A DNA stretch of 64,000 nucleotides from JBQLZO01 sp052168315 (GTDB lineage: Bacteria > Planctomycetota > Phycisphaerae > Phycisphaerales > UBA1924), in contig JBQLZO010000054.1 of the NCBI GenBank assembly GCA_052168315.1, positions 7,247 through 71,246 on the forward strand, written 5' to 3'. A program made the position numbers and the translations under genes. The notes below the pieces were generated by a model. That model was given only the letters and a program-made list of their open reading frames with translations, was not told the DNA's origin and searched no databases. Shown in pieces: positions 9,304-18,035 of this stretch. Within the stretch, counting starts at the first letter, position 1. Each line of letters opens with the position of its first letter.

Positions 9304-10833
9304 TCAGGGCAGGCGGGCCGCGGGATAGTCAGCGGGCTCCATCGGCGCGAGGAAGTCGAGCATGGCGTCGAGGACGGGGGAGATCAGGGCCGTATTGACG
9401 GCCTGCTCTGGGTTGTTGGCGACCATTGCGAGCAAGAAGACGCGTCCATCGGCGCGTTCCAGGAATGAGTAAATGGAGATGACGCCGGGCTCGCCGTCGA
9501 TGCGCGCGACGATCGCATCCCACCGGTCGTCCTGCGGGACCGGGGATTCGGCGCCGGAACGGAGCGCGCGGTCGACGATCTCCATGCCGGGAAAGAGCGA
9601 TCGGCGGCGGATCTCGGCCATGATCTGCGCGAGTTCATCGGCGGTGAAGAACCAGCCGACTGTGTCGACATATTGCGGGACGGCCCAGCGGAGGTAGAGC
9701 TGCTCGGCGATCTGGTTGGTATCGACGACACCGGATTCGAGGATGGCCCGGCGCTGTTCGGGAGTCTGCGCTTGGGCGTACTGGGTGATGGGGTCCTCGC
9801 TGGCGCCGACCTTGAGGCGGAACAGCTGCATGGTGGTGAGAAAGGGCTGGTTGGCGGCTGGGTTCGCGGTGCGCCGGGTGAGGTATTCGTCGATGACTTC
9901 TGGGCCGAGGCGATTGATCAGCTGATCCGTCGCGGTGTTGTCGGCGCCGGTCATCATCGCGCCGATGACAGTTGAGACCGGGAGTTCCTCGCCCGGGGGC
10001 ACGCTGCGGACATTCCCGGGGGGCATGGAGTAGAACGCCGGATCGAGCGCCATGGGCTCGTTCCAGACGAGCATGGATGAGCGGACGCGCTCGGCGGCGG
10101 CGCCGAGGATGATCCAGCGGATGGCGGTGGAGATGTTGAGGGGCGTGTCGGCGTTGATGGAGAGGACCTCGACGGGCTCTCCGCGCGCCTCCGGGGTGTG
10201 ATCGGTGACATCGTAGAGAGCGAGCCCGTAATCGAATCCGGCGCGATCGAGGTCGGCCTTGATCTCGTCGACGGACTCGTAGTGGCGCGGGCGGGTCGCC
10301 GAGAGGTCGGGCTCGATCTGCCACGCGAGGATGAGATGGGGTGGCTCGGGGTCGACCGCCACGGACAGCCTCCAGCCGGAGCCATCCGCCTCGGCCTGGA
10401 GAAGGATGATCAGGACTGAGTCGAGCTCGTTGCCGTTGTCGGAGCCAAAGGACCAGCCGATCGGGATGAGCTTGCCCCATCCTTCCCGCTTCGGCGCGGC
10501 CCATTCCTCCAGGGCGGTGAGGGGAAGCTGATCGAGGACGCCGGGTGCGAAGACGAGGGGCCATGGCGCGGGGATCGCCTCCGGGCCCTCGGAGACCAGC
10601 GTGATGAGCCAGTTTGCTCTCTCGGCGACCGGTGCGTCGGGGAGCTGTGCGGGGGTGGCTGGTTGGATTGCCTCGTCCGGCGCCTCGGGGGGGTTGGTCG
10701 TGGAAGTGTCCTGGGCATAGGCCGGGGCGAGCGAGGTCGCGAGCGCGGCGATTGCGGCCGCGATGAGGGTGAGGGTGCCCTTGTTGGCGCGGAGGCCGCG
10801 GCTGGGTGTTTCCGGGTGGTGGCTGCGATTCAT
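9304..10833 (-). CDS. Secreted class A beta-lactamase-like protein, probably non-catalytic
   Basis: The 509-residue product has a signal peptide ending at about residue 40 (AYAQD). Residues about 220-490 follow the serine beta-lactamase / LpqF-like fold: PLNISTAIRWIILGAAAERV aligns with the helix that normally carries SxxK, and IGAMMTGADNTATDQLINRLG (290-310) aligns with the SDN region. The catalytic pattern is lost: the SxxK site reads TAIR or STAI, SDN reads ADN, and the KTG strand appears as ARIDG. Residues 75-215 form a separate N-terminal domain. It probably binds a ligand or peptidoglycan-like partner rather than hydrolysing it. It is convergent with gatB, 25 bases away. Confidence 0.65.
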   Translation of the reverse strand: MNRSHHPETPSRGLRANKGTLTLIAAAIAALATSLAPAYAQDTSTTNPPEAPDEAIQPATPAQLPDAPVAERANWLITLVSEGPEAIPAPWPLVFAPGVLDQLPLTALEEWAAPKREGWGKLIPIGWSFGSDNGNELDSVLIILLQAEADGSGWRLSVAVDPEPPHLILAWQIEPDLSATRPRHYESVDEIKADLDRAGFDYGLALYDVTDHTPEARGEPVEVLSINADTPLNISTAIRWIILGAAAERVRSSMLVWNEPMALDPAFYSMPPGNVRSVPPGEELPVSTVIGAMMTGADNTATDQLINRLGPEVIDEYLTRRTANPAANQPFLTTMQLFRLKVGASEDPITQYAQAQTPEQRRAILESGVVDTNQIAEQLYLRWAVPQYVDTVGWFFTADELAQIMAEIRRRSLFPGMEIVDRALRSGAESPVPQDDRWDAIVARIDGEPGVISIYSFLERADGRVFLLAMVANNPEQAVNTALISPVLDAMLDFLAPMEPADYPAARLP

Positions 10834-10916
10834 GTGCAGAGGGTAGAGGGGGTGGGCGAGTCACGCGACGGCGTGATCCGGATCGAGGTGGGGGGGTGTG
10901 CGCCTGGATTAGAAAG

Positions 10917-10951
10917 ACGCCGCGGGCGGCCATTCGTGGCGCCCGCGGCGT
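10917..10951 (-). terminator. Intrinsic terminator of the EF-G-like gene
   Basis: A perfect 12-bp stem (10917-10928 with 10940-10951, 11-nt loop) is followed on the minus strand by CTTTCTAAT. It lies about 65 bases after the stop at 11015. Confidence 0.7.
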
Positions 10952-11014
10952 GTGCGTTCAGCGAGGTGGATGATCCGCCCGGGCGGGGGTGCCCGGGTCA
11001 TGGACTCCGGCGGG

Positions 11015-13102
11015 TCAGTCCTCGTCGTCTTCGGGCTTGAATGCGGCGATGACCTCCTGCTGGACATTGGGCGGCGTCTGCTCGTCGTGGGAGTAGTCCA
11101 TGACGAACGAGCCCTGGCCCGCGGTGATGGACTTGAGCTGGCTTGAGTAGGCGTTCATCTCGGCGAGGGGGACCTTGGCGTGGATGATGCACATGTCGCC
11201 CGGGAGCATGTCGGTGTCAAGGACCTGGCCGCGCTTGCCCGAGAGATCGGAGGTGATGTCGCCCATTGCGGTCTGCGGGGCGGTGATCTCGACGGAGACG
11301 ATGGGTTCGAGAAGCGTGGGGCGGGCCTTCTTGATGGCATCGATGAAGGCTCGCTTGCCGGCGGTTGTGAAGGCGACTTCCTTCGAGTCGACCGGGTGGT
11401 ACTTGCCATCGATGATCCTCACGCGGACACCGGTGAGCGGGTATCCGGCGAAGGCGCCGGTGGAGAGGACCTGCCGCACGCCCTTCTCGATGGCGGGCAT
11501 GAACTGCCTGGGGATGACGCCGCCGACGGTGTCGTCGACGAACACGAGGCCATCGACGGGCTCCTCGCCCTCCGCGATGGTTCCGTCGAACGGCTCGACG
11601 GTCATCTTGACCTCGCCGAACTGGCCGGCGCCGCCGGTCTGCTTCTTGTGGCGGTGGTGGCCCTCGGCCTTGGCGGTGATGGTTTCCTTGTAGGGAACCT
11701 TCGGCGGGTGGGTTTCGACCTCGACCTTGAACCGGTTGGAGAGCTTCTCGAGGATGATGCGCATGTGGAGTTCGCCCATGCCGCTGATCACTGTTTCGCC
11801 GGTGGCGTGGACGCGCTGGACGGTGAAGGTGGGATCTTCCTCGACGAGCTTGTGGAGCGCGTTGGAGATCTTGGCCTCGTCGCCGCGGTTCTTGGCCTTG
11901 ACGGCGAGCCCGTACATGGGCTTGGGCATCGGGACGGGGGTGAAGCGGACGCGTGCGATGTCCGAGTCCTTGGCGGGGCCGTGGAGCACGGAATTCACAT
12001 GGAGGTCGTCGACCTTGGCCACGGCGATGATGTCGCCGGCGACGGCGGTCTTGATCTCGGTGTGGTCCTTTCCGAAGACGCGGAAGATGTGCCCGAGTCG
12101 GAGGGGCTTCTTGCTCTCGCCGAGGTAGACTGGGACATCGGGGTCGTACTTGCCCTGGTGGACCCTGAGCAGCGAGAGCTTGCCGACGAACTGGTCGGTG
12201 GTGACCTTGAAGACATGGGCGACGAAGGTGGCGTCGTCCTGCTCGGGATTGGCGTGCCAGACGGTGGTGCGCCCATCGTCGCGGAGCAATTCGAACGGGC
12301 GTGGATTCCCTTCCGGCGGGCTCGGGCACAGCTCGGCGATGAGGTGGAGGAGATCGTCGGTCCCGATGCCGTTCTTGCCCGAGCAGAAGACGATGGGGAC
12401 GAGGTGCGCCTGGCGGAGCGCTTCCTCGAAGGCGTCGTGGAGTTGATCGCGCTTGAGGTCCTGCCCTTGTTCGAGGTAGGCGGCCATGAGGTCTTCGTCG
12501 ACCTCGACGATCTGGTCGATGAGCGCGGTGCGCGCGTCGGCCGCCGAGGAGAACAGCGTCTTCCCGTCGGACTTCTCCCAGAGGTCGACGACATCGCCGC
12601 CGTCCGGGGTGGGGAGGTTCAGGGGAACGCAGACGGACCCGAAGGTCTCCCTGATCGTCTCGACGAGTTGTTCGAGGTCGTCGAGGTGCTCCGAGATCTT
12701 GTTGATCACGATCATGCGCGGGAGCTTGCGCTGCTCGGCCATCGCCATGACGCGGCGCGTTGTGGTCTGGATGCCGCGGTCTGCGCCGATGACGACGGCG
12801 ACGGTCTCAACGGCGGGGAAGGCGGAGAAGGTCTGGCCGAGGAAGTCCGGGTACCCGGGGGTGTCCACAAGCGTGATCTGCTTGCCTTCGTGCTCGAAGT
12901 GCACGACGGCGGCGTTGAGCGAGTGCTTGTGTTCTTTCTCTTCGGGTTCGAAGTCGCAGACGGTGTTGCCTTCCTCGATTGTTCCCGGCTTTCCGATGCG
13001 TCCGGCCTGCTGGAGGAGCGCTTCGATCAGGGTGGTCTTTCCTGCGCCGGCGTGTCCTGTCACGCAGATGTTCCTGATGTCGCTGGGTGCATATCCCGGC
13101 AT
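11015..13102 (-). CDS. Elongation factor G-like translational GTPase (EF-G paralogue)
   Basis: The 695-residue protein has the complete EF-G domain order. The GTPase domain shows GHAGAGKTT (residues 16-24), DTPGYPDF (80-87) and NKIS (134-137), followed by domain II, domain III (the GMGELHMRIILEKL segment), domain IV and the C-terminal domain V. Tyrosine in place of histidine after DTPG, and the short effector region, match the EF-G-2 subfamily rather than the housekeeping FusA. NKIS replaces the usual guanine-specifying NKxD. Function is uncertain: a back-up or specialised translocase or recycling factor. The gene is monocistronic. Strong downstream hairpin at 10917-10951. Confidence 0.88.
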   Translation of the reverse strand: MPGYAPSDIRNICVTGHAGAGKTTLIEALLQQAGRIGKPGTIEEGNTVCDFEPEEKEHKHSLNAAVVHFEHEGKQITLVDTPGYPDFLGQTFSAFPAVETVAVVIGADRGIQTTTRRVMAMAEQRKLPRMIVINKISEHLDDLEQLVETIRETFGSVCVPLNLPTPDGGDVVDLWEKSDGKTLFSSAADARTALIDQIVEVDEDLMAAYLEQGQDLKRDQLHDAFEEALRQAHLVPIVFCSGKNGIGTDDLLHLIAELCPSPPEGNPRPFELLRDDGRTTVWHANPEQDDATFVAHVFKVTTDQFVGKLSLLRVHQGKYDPDVPVYLGESKKPLRLGHIFRVFGKDHTEIKTAVAGDIIAVAKVDDLHVNSVLHGPAKDSDIARVRFTPVPMPKPMYGLAVKAKNRGDEAKISNALHKLVEEDPTFTVQRVHATGETVISGMGELHMRIILEKLSNRFKVEVETHPPKVPYKETITAKAEGHHRHKKQTGGAGQFGEVKMTVEPFDGTIAEGEEPVDGLVFVDDTVGGVIPRQFMPAIEKGVRQVLSTGAFAGYPLTGVRVRIIDGKYHPVDSKEVAFTTAGKRAFIDAIKKARPTLLEPIVSVEITAPQTAMGDITSDLSGKRGQVLDTDMLPGDMCIIHAKVPLAEMNAYSSQLKSITAGQGSFVMDYSHDEQTPPNVQQEVIAAFKPEDDED

Positions 13103-13506
13103 GACGCGCGCTCCTTTCCGCGGGTCCGGCGGAGTGCGAGCCGCGGGGCGTGAGCCGGTGCGCGGCGCGCCTCACCCGGGCGTTCCCGGGCCCACGCGCT
13201 GGGGCCGACGGCTGGGAGCCGATGCCGGTCGCCCCACTGGCGCCCGACGCGATCGCTCCCGGCGGGTCTTCCGCCGGCCGGTGTTGGCTCCGGTCGCGTC
13301 GAGCGGCCTGCGCTGCGGGCGCGTCGGGGCCGTGCCAGCCTCCAGACTACCCGGAAAGGAATCGGATGTGAAGATTCAATGATGCCCGCGTGATGCACCG
13401 TCGCCGCCCGAGTGCGCGGCGACGACCCTGCATCCCGGGCGGTCCGGGGTCGGGATGGGGTGAGTGAGGCCGGCGGTCGGGGCGGGGGGGAGTGGCGGAT
13501 TGGCAC
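13103..13506. other. Intergenic region, 404 bp
   Basis: It lies between two minus-strand genes, upstream of the EF-G-like gene and downstream of the HEAT-like secreted gene. It is very GC-rich and has many short inverted repeats, the best of which is listed separately at 13399-13424. I see no credible gene. Confidence 0.5.
13399..13424 (-). terminator. Possible hairpin terminator
   Basis: A perfect 9-bp inverted repeat with an 8-nt loop stands about 85 bases past the stop of the minus-strand gene ending at 13507. No T-run follows, so the call is weak. Confidence 0.35.
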
Positions 13507-14718
13507 TCAGGGAGCCGGAGCGAAGGCTTCGGCTCGCCCGCCGAAGGTGCCGCCGACGAGCCCGCCGCCGGGACCGATCCAGGCCTGGACGATCTGGGCG
13601 AAGGGTTCCGGATCGCCGGACTCGGCGCCGCTGCGGAGCGCATCGGCCATGGATCGGGCATTGGCCTGGGGGCGCGAGACGGCCAGGCGATCGCCGGTGA
13701 TCTGGAGGAGTTCGGCCGCGCGCTCGACAATGAGGATGGCGCTCGGGAGGCGTGCGGCGTCGATGCGATCGGCGGCGAGTTCATCGCGAACGAACGCGAG
13801 AGCCTGGCCGGCCAGAAGCCCCGCCGCTGCCACATCGGAATTCCGGAGTTCCGGGCCGACGCGTGGTTGGACCAGACCGAACCGGACGAGGTTGAGAGCG
13901 CGTTCGAGGATCACGAGCCGGTCCCTGCGATCGGCGGAGATGAGCTGCGGCTGCGTGGTGGCTTCGGGATTCGGCGCGAGATTCGCCGCTTGGCGGGCCG
14001 TCTGAACGCTGGCGGCGACGGAGTTGGCGTAGTCGGCGAAGTGCTGGCGGAACAACGCGGGGCTGCCGGAGATCGCTCCGCCGATGGAGGCCAACTGCTC
14101 GGCGACGATCGGATCGGTCTCGGCGGCGAGCTGGCGGAAGGCGGCCTGGATCAGGACGCTGGCGCGTTCGCTCCTAAGCCCGTCCTGCTCGGCGACGAGT
14201 CCTGCGACGGCATCGCGGATACCAACGCCCGCAGCGCCGCGGACGGCGGGACGCTGGTCGCGGAGCCCGGTCGAGAGGACGCCTTCAACGAGGTCGGTGC
14301 CGCAGCGGCCAGCGACGAGCATGGCGACCCACGCGAGGCGGGCATCATCGCCGCCGGCCCAAGCCGTGAGCGAGTCGTTGAGGGCCCGGGAGTACTCGAG
14401 CCGGAATGTGGAAGACACGGAGTTGCACGCGAAGGGCTGCATGAGCGAGGCGAAGCCGCGCTGGCGGATGTCCTGATCGGCGTCGGCGGCGTTCTGGACC
14501 GCGGCCGAGGCGTGGTCGCGGATGATCTGGCGCTGTGAGTCCGTGAGGAGGTCGGTCTGCCCGACGATGTCGCAGGTCAGCTGGCTGAACTGCGCGTGCG
14601 CGGGGGGCGCCAGCAGGGTCAGGAGGGGGAATATGAAGATCGCGATCATCGACGCGAGAGCGTTGATGCGGTGGATCGGGGTGATCAGACGAAGCCAGCA
14701 CGCAACCGGGGGATTCAC
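13507..14718 (-). CDS. Secreted helical protein of unknown function
   Basis: I do not recognise this 403-residue protein. It begins with a hydrophobic segment ending AHAQF (residues about 22-44), so it is probably exported. The rest is Ala-rich and helical, with segments such as RPAVRGAAGVGIRDAVAGLV that resemble HEAT-type repeats. The C-terminus is low-complexity (Gly/Ala/Pro). The GTG start at 14718 is preceded by AGGAG about 12 bases upstream; an ATG at 14646, directly before the hydrophobic segment, is an alternative. Confidence 0.65.
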   Translation of the reverse strand: MNPPVACWLRLITPIHRINALASMIAIFIFPLLTLLAPPAHAQFSQLTCDIVGQTDLLTDSQRQIIRDHASAAVQNAADADQDIRQRGFASLMQPFACNSVSSTFRLEYSRALNDSLTAWAGGDDARLAWVAMLVAGRCGTDLVEGVLSTGLRDQRPAVRGAAGVGIRDAVAGLVAEQDGLRSERASVLIQAAFRQLAAETDPIVAEQLASIGGAISGSPALFRQHFADYANSVAASVQTARQAANLAPNPEATTQPQLISADRRDRLVILERALNLVRFGLVQPRVGPELRNSDVAAAGLLAGQALAFVRDELAADRIDAARLPSAILIVERAAELLQITGDRLAVSRPQANARSMADALRSGAESGDPEPFAQIVQAWIGPGGGLVGGTFGGRAEAFAPAP

Positions 14719-15189
14719 GCGAACGGCGCTCCTGTCATGTCGCCGGCCCGGTGAGTCGGGCGTTGGCTGTGTTTCGTGTCGGAAATGATCCCCGGGGTCG
14801 GGGATTGAGGCTGGAACCGGGCTTGTGGGGCTCGGCCGGGGCTCACGGGGTGGGTGCGGGCAGGCTGACCGGAACCCGTGGGCGGGGCAGACCGTAGCAA
14901 TCCGGCCATGAGGCGGTCAAACAGGACTTCGCGTGGGGAATGGAGCGGTGCCGGGGTGCCGAACCGGGTTTAGGAGTGGCAGGGCAGAGCGCGAAGACCG
15001 GTTCGTCGGGCGTGGGCGGGCGGTTGCGAGCTGTCGAGTAGAGAATCCGGGTGCCCTGACACGCGCGGAACAAATGGACCCTCGGGCTCGGGGTCCGGAC
15101 GGGGATTTCTCGGGCTGGACGGGGGCGTGTTGAGCCTGCGTTCGGGTGTGGAAGGATGTACCGTGGCGGTGACCTAGGAGGAATCGCCG
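14719..15189. other. Divergent intergenic region, about 470 bp
   Basis: It separates the helical secreted gene (minus) from the envelope operon (plus) and should carry promoters for both. I cannot pick a convincing promoter. It ends in a very strong Shine-Dalgarno, AGGAGGAA at 15176-15183. Confidence 0.45.
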
Positions 15190-15303
15190 ATGACCGTGTC
15201 GTGGGGCCGTCCCGCCCAGAGAGGGCGTATGGTGGCATCCGTGGATCGCTGGGCACTGCGGCGTTTATCGGGGTTTGTCGGAGGGGTTCGATGGGAAAGT
15301 TGA
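15190..15303 (+). CDS. Possible 37-residue leader peptide before the TPR gene
   Basis: An ATG at 15190 stands six bases after a near-perfect Shine-Dalgarno (AGGAGGAA, 15176-15183). The frame runs 37 codons, stops at 15301-15303 and overlaps the TPR gene start (15291) by 13 bases. The product begins MTVSWGRPAQRGR and is Arg/Trp-rich. The site is stronger than that of the downstream gene (GAGGGG at 15281), so translational coupling is plausible. It has no recognisable family. Confidence 0.4.
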   Translation: MTVSWGRPAQRGRMVASVDRWALRRLSGFVGGVRWES

Positions 15304-18035
15304 CCTCAGGAGCCTTGAAGTTGATGAACCATGCAGGAGCGCAGCGCGGGCGTTGGCAGCGGGCGTCGCGGGCGGCGTCGGCGGTGCTGATGCTGGGGGT
15401 TTGGGTTCTTGGTGTTCAGGTTGGGCAGGCGCAGCCGGCGGCGGGCGAGGCTTCCGGGGCAGCGGGAGTGGCGCCGGGGAGTCCGGTTGGATCGCATGAG
15501 GCGTTGGCGAACCGGTACGCGGCGGATGCGCTGCAGTCGTTCGTGATCGGGCTGGTGCGTGGGACGGAGGAACTGTCCCCGCAGGTGTACGAGCGATCGG
15601 CGTTGGGGCTTGCGGCGGCTTCGGCGATGGTTCCCGACGACGCGGAGATGGTGCGTCTGGAACTCCAGGCCTGGGACTCGACCGGGAATCTCGCTCGGGC
15701 GACGGAGGCCGCGGAGCGTTTGCTGGCGCTCGATCCATGGGACACGGTGGCGCAGCTCCGTGTGATCAATGCGCGGATCCGCCGGTTGCCGACGGCCGAG
15801 GCCCGGTTGGCGGTGTACGAGCGGCTGCTCCGAGAGGGCGCGGCCGGGCGTGGGGGGATTCCGGAGGAGGTTCGTTCGCGATTGGCGCTGGACGCGGCGC
15901 TGATGGCGCGAGAGGTGGATGCGGATGAGATCCGGTTCATCGACTTCCTGACCACGGCGACCTCCCTGGACGTGACGAACAAGGAAGCGGCGGCCTTGTT
16001 CGCGACGCATTTCCTTGATCGGACGCGTGATGCATCCGAGCGGGTCGACTTGCTGACAAACCTCGTGCTTGCGGATCCGATGGATGAGGTGGCTCTTCGG
16101 GGGCTTGCGGGCGAGCTCCTCGGACACGGGGCGTATGAGGGGGCGCTGCGCTGGTTCAATCTTGCGATGGGAGCGACGGCGCGGTGGGGCAGCGAGAGCG
16201 ATGACGATCTGATGTTCAATCAGATCGTTGCGATGTGGCAGGTCGATGGGCCATTGGCGGCGCGAGAGATCCTGCAGAGGTACCGGCATCGGGTGTACCA
16301 GGACCTGCAGCGACGGCGTGCGAGGCTTGCGGCGATGGGCGAGGATCCGGGTCCGGACATCCCGCCGCTGCTCCCGTATCGCCTGGAGCTTGTGAATCTC
16401 GGGATCGACGCGGCGCTTCGGGATACCGAGCGCTTGCAGGCTGGGCTCGAGCGGGTGAGCGTGTGGGCCCGGCTGACGGGTGATCAGCTGCGCGACGCGG
16501 AACGGCAGATGCTCGAGGCGGCGGAGACCGACGAGCGACGGCGCCTGGTTGAGGCTTCCACGCGGAACGCGCTGGCATCTCTGGATGTCGAACTGCTGTA
16601 CGCCCACCTTGTGACCGGGCTCGATATGGACCGGTGCGAGCGGCTGCTGGATGAGCTGGTGGCGCGCCGATCGGAATTGACCGGTGAGGATGGCGGCGAG
16701 CTGCTGCCGAACGGCGAGCGGCTCGATGCGGTGCTGGACGAGCGAGCGGAGCGTCGATTCAGGGGTTGGATCGCGGTGCATCGCGACCAGGAAGAGCTTG
16801 CCGAGGAGCTCCTCGGGGAACTCGCGGAGGAGGGCGACTCCGGCGCCCGTCTGGGGCTGGCGACGCTGGCGGAGCGCCGCCGTCGGATCGAAGAGGCGCA
16901 GTTGCACTACGCGCGGCTCGTGCAGCAGGATCCCTCGACGATGATGGCGGCGGTGGCGTTGACGCGGCTCGAGAACCTGCTCGGGCGTCCGGTGACTCCG
17001 ACTGCGTTGCAGTCGCGGCTGAATGAAAAGGCGCTGGAAGTCGCGCCCTGGATGGAGTCGATCGTGTCCGGCGCATCGCCGATCACGGCGTTGACGGCCC
17101 GGTTTGTTCCGCTGACGATCGATCCGCTCGAGCGAGCGCAGGTCGAGATCCGGATGCGGAACGCGACGCGGTTCCCGATGGGCGTGGGTGAGGATCGTCC
17201 GATCGGTTCGCGCCTGATCCTGTTGACGCGTCTAGTGATGCCGACGCTGACCGCGGAGCAGCAGGCGGCACTGGCGCGGCTGGTCTCACCGGAGGTGGTC
17301 AGTGCCGCGAGGCGGCTGCGACTGGGCCCGAACGAGGAGATCGTGATCCGGGTGTTCATTGGTCGCGGGCTGACGGGCCAGACGCTTCGGCAGCTCAGCG
17401 CCCATCCCGCGACCGCGACGGTGCGCGTGCTCCAGAGCTTTGCGTTGTCGGAGGATGGGAGCTTCGAGGAGGCACCGTTCGCATCGTCGGCCCAGACGGA
17501 TGTGCTGACGCGGCAGGCGATGGATACCCGCGAGTCGGCCGAGACGCTTTCGGATCGGATCCTGTTCGCGGAGGGTCGTTCGCTGCTGACGGACTTGTAC
17601 TCGGCGTTTTACCGGCTGAACCTGCTGGTGGCCGTGGCGGCTTCGGGTGAGCTGTCACCCGAGCAGGATCGGGCGCGGTCGGCGCTCCGGGGGGCGCTGC
17701 TGGAACGGAGCGCCACTCTGGGAGTGATGGAGCGGCGTTTCGTGGCGGCGCTGGCGTTGCAATGGCTTCCCCTGACGGATGAGTGGGGGCAGCGCCTGCG
17801 GGCAGCGCTCGAAACGGACGATGCGGCGACGCTGGTGCTGCTGGCGATCGCGAGCCGTGCGGCCCGCGAGGATCCGATCTACGCGCGGATCCAGGAGGTC
17901 GATGCGGCGGGCGGGGCGTTCGCGGAGTTCGGCGAATTGCTCTCGCGGCTCCGGACGCGGGACGATGGTAGTGGTGAGGGCGGTGAGGCGAGTGACGATG
18001 GCGGCGCGTCCGAGAGCGGGGCCGGCGGGCGATGA
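15291..18035 (+). CDS. Secreted TPR-type protein of unknown function
   Basis: The product (914 residues from 15291) starts with a signal peptide: an Arg-rich region, then VLMLGVWVLGVQVGQAQ. The body is helical with TPR-like pairs, for example VRLELQAWDSTGNLARATEAAERLLALDPWD near residue 120 and a segment of 34-residue spacing around 530-560. I choose ATG 15291, which has GAGGGG just upstream and begins right before the signal peptide, instead of the longer frame from 15156. It overlaps the next gene by four bases. As first gene of an operon with a flippase-like protein and LptB it is probably periplasmic and envelope-related, but its partner is unknown. Confidence 0.75.
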   Translation: MGKLTSGALKLMNHAGAQRGRWQRASRAASAVLMLGVWVLGVQVGQAQPAAGEASGAAGVAPGSPVGSHEALANRYAADALQSFVIGLVRGTEELSPQVYERSALGLAAASAMVPDDAEMVRLELQAWDSTGNLARATEAAERLLALDPWDTVAQLRVINARIRRLPTAEARLAVYERLLREGAAGRGGIPEEVRSRLALDAALMAREVDADEIRFIDFLTTATSLDVTNKEAAALFATHFLDRTRDASERVDLLTNLVLADPMDEVALRGLAGELLGHGAYEGALRWFNLAMGATARWGSESDDDLMFNQIVAMWQVDGPLAAREILQRYRHRVYQDLQRRRARLAAMGEDPGPDIPPLLPYRLELVNLGIDAALRDTERLQAGLERVSVWARLTGDQLRDAERQMLEAAETDERRRLVEASTRNALASLDVELLYAHLVTGLDMDRCERLLDELVARRSELTGEDGGELLPNGERLDAVLDERAERRFRGWIAVHRDQEELAEELLGELAEEGDSGARLGLATLAERRRRIEEAQLHYARLVQQDPSTMMAAVALTRLENLLGRPVTPTALQSRLNEKALEVAPWMESIVSGASPITALTARFVPLTIDPLERAQVEIRMRNATRFPMGVGEDRPIGSRLILLTRLVMPTLTAEQQAALARLVSPEVVSAARRLRLGPNEEIVIRVFIGRGLTGQTLRQLSAHPATATVRVLQSFALSEDGSFEEAPFASSAQTDVLTRQAMDTRESAETLSDRILFAEGRSLLTDLYSAFYRLNLLVAVAASGELSPEQDRARSALRGALLERSATLGVMERRFVAALALQWLPLTDEWGQRLRAALETDDAATLVLLAIASRAAREDPIYARIQEVDAAGGAFAEFGELLSRLRTRDDGSGEGGEASDDGGASESGAGGR

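Noticed and set aside
11180..13153. A 657-codon plus-strand open frame
   Set aside because: It is the mirror of the EF-G-like gene, with no recognisable domain.
14718..14739. A 7-codon frame (MTGAPFA) overlapping the start of the secreted helical gene
   Set aside because: Too short and lacking independent support; probably chance.
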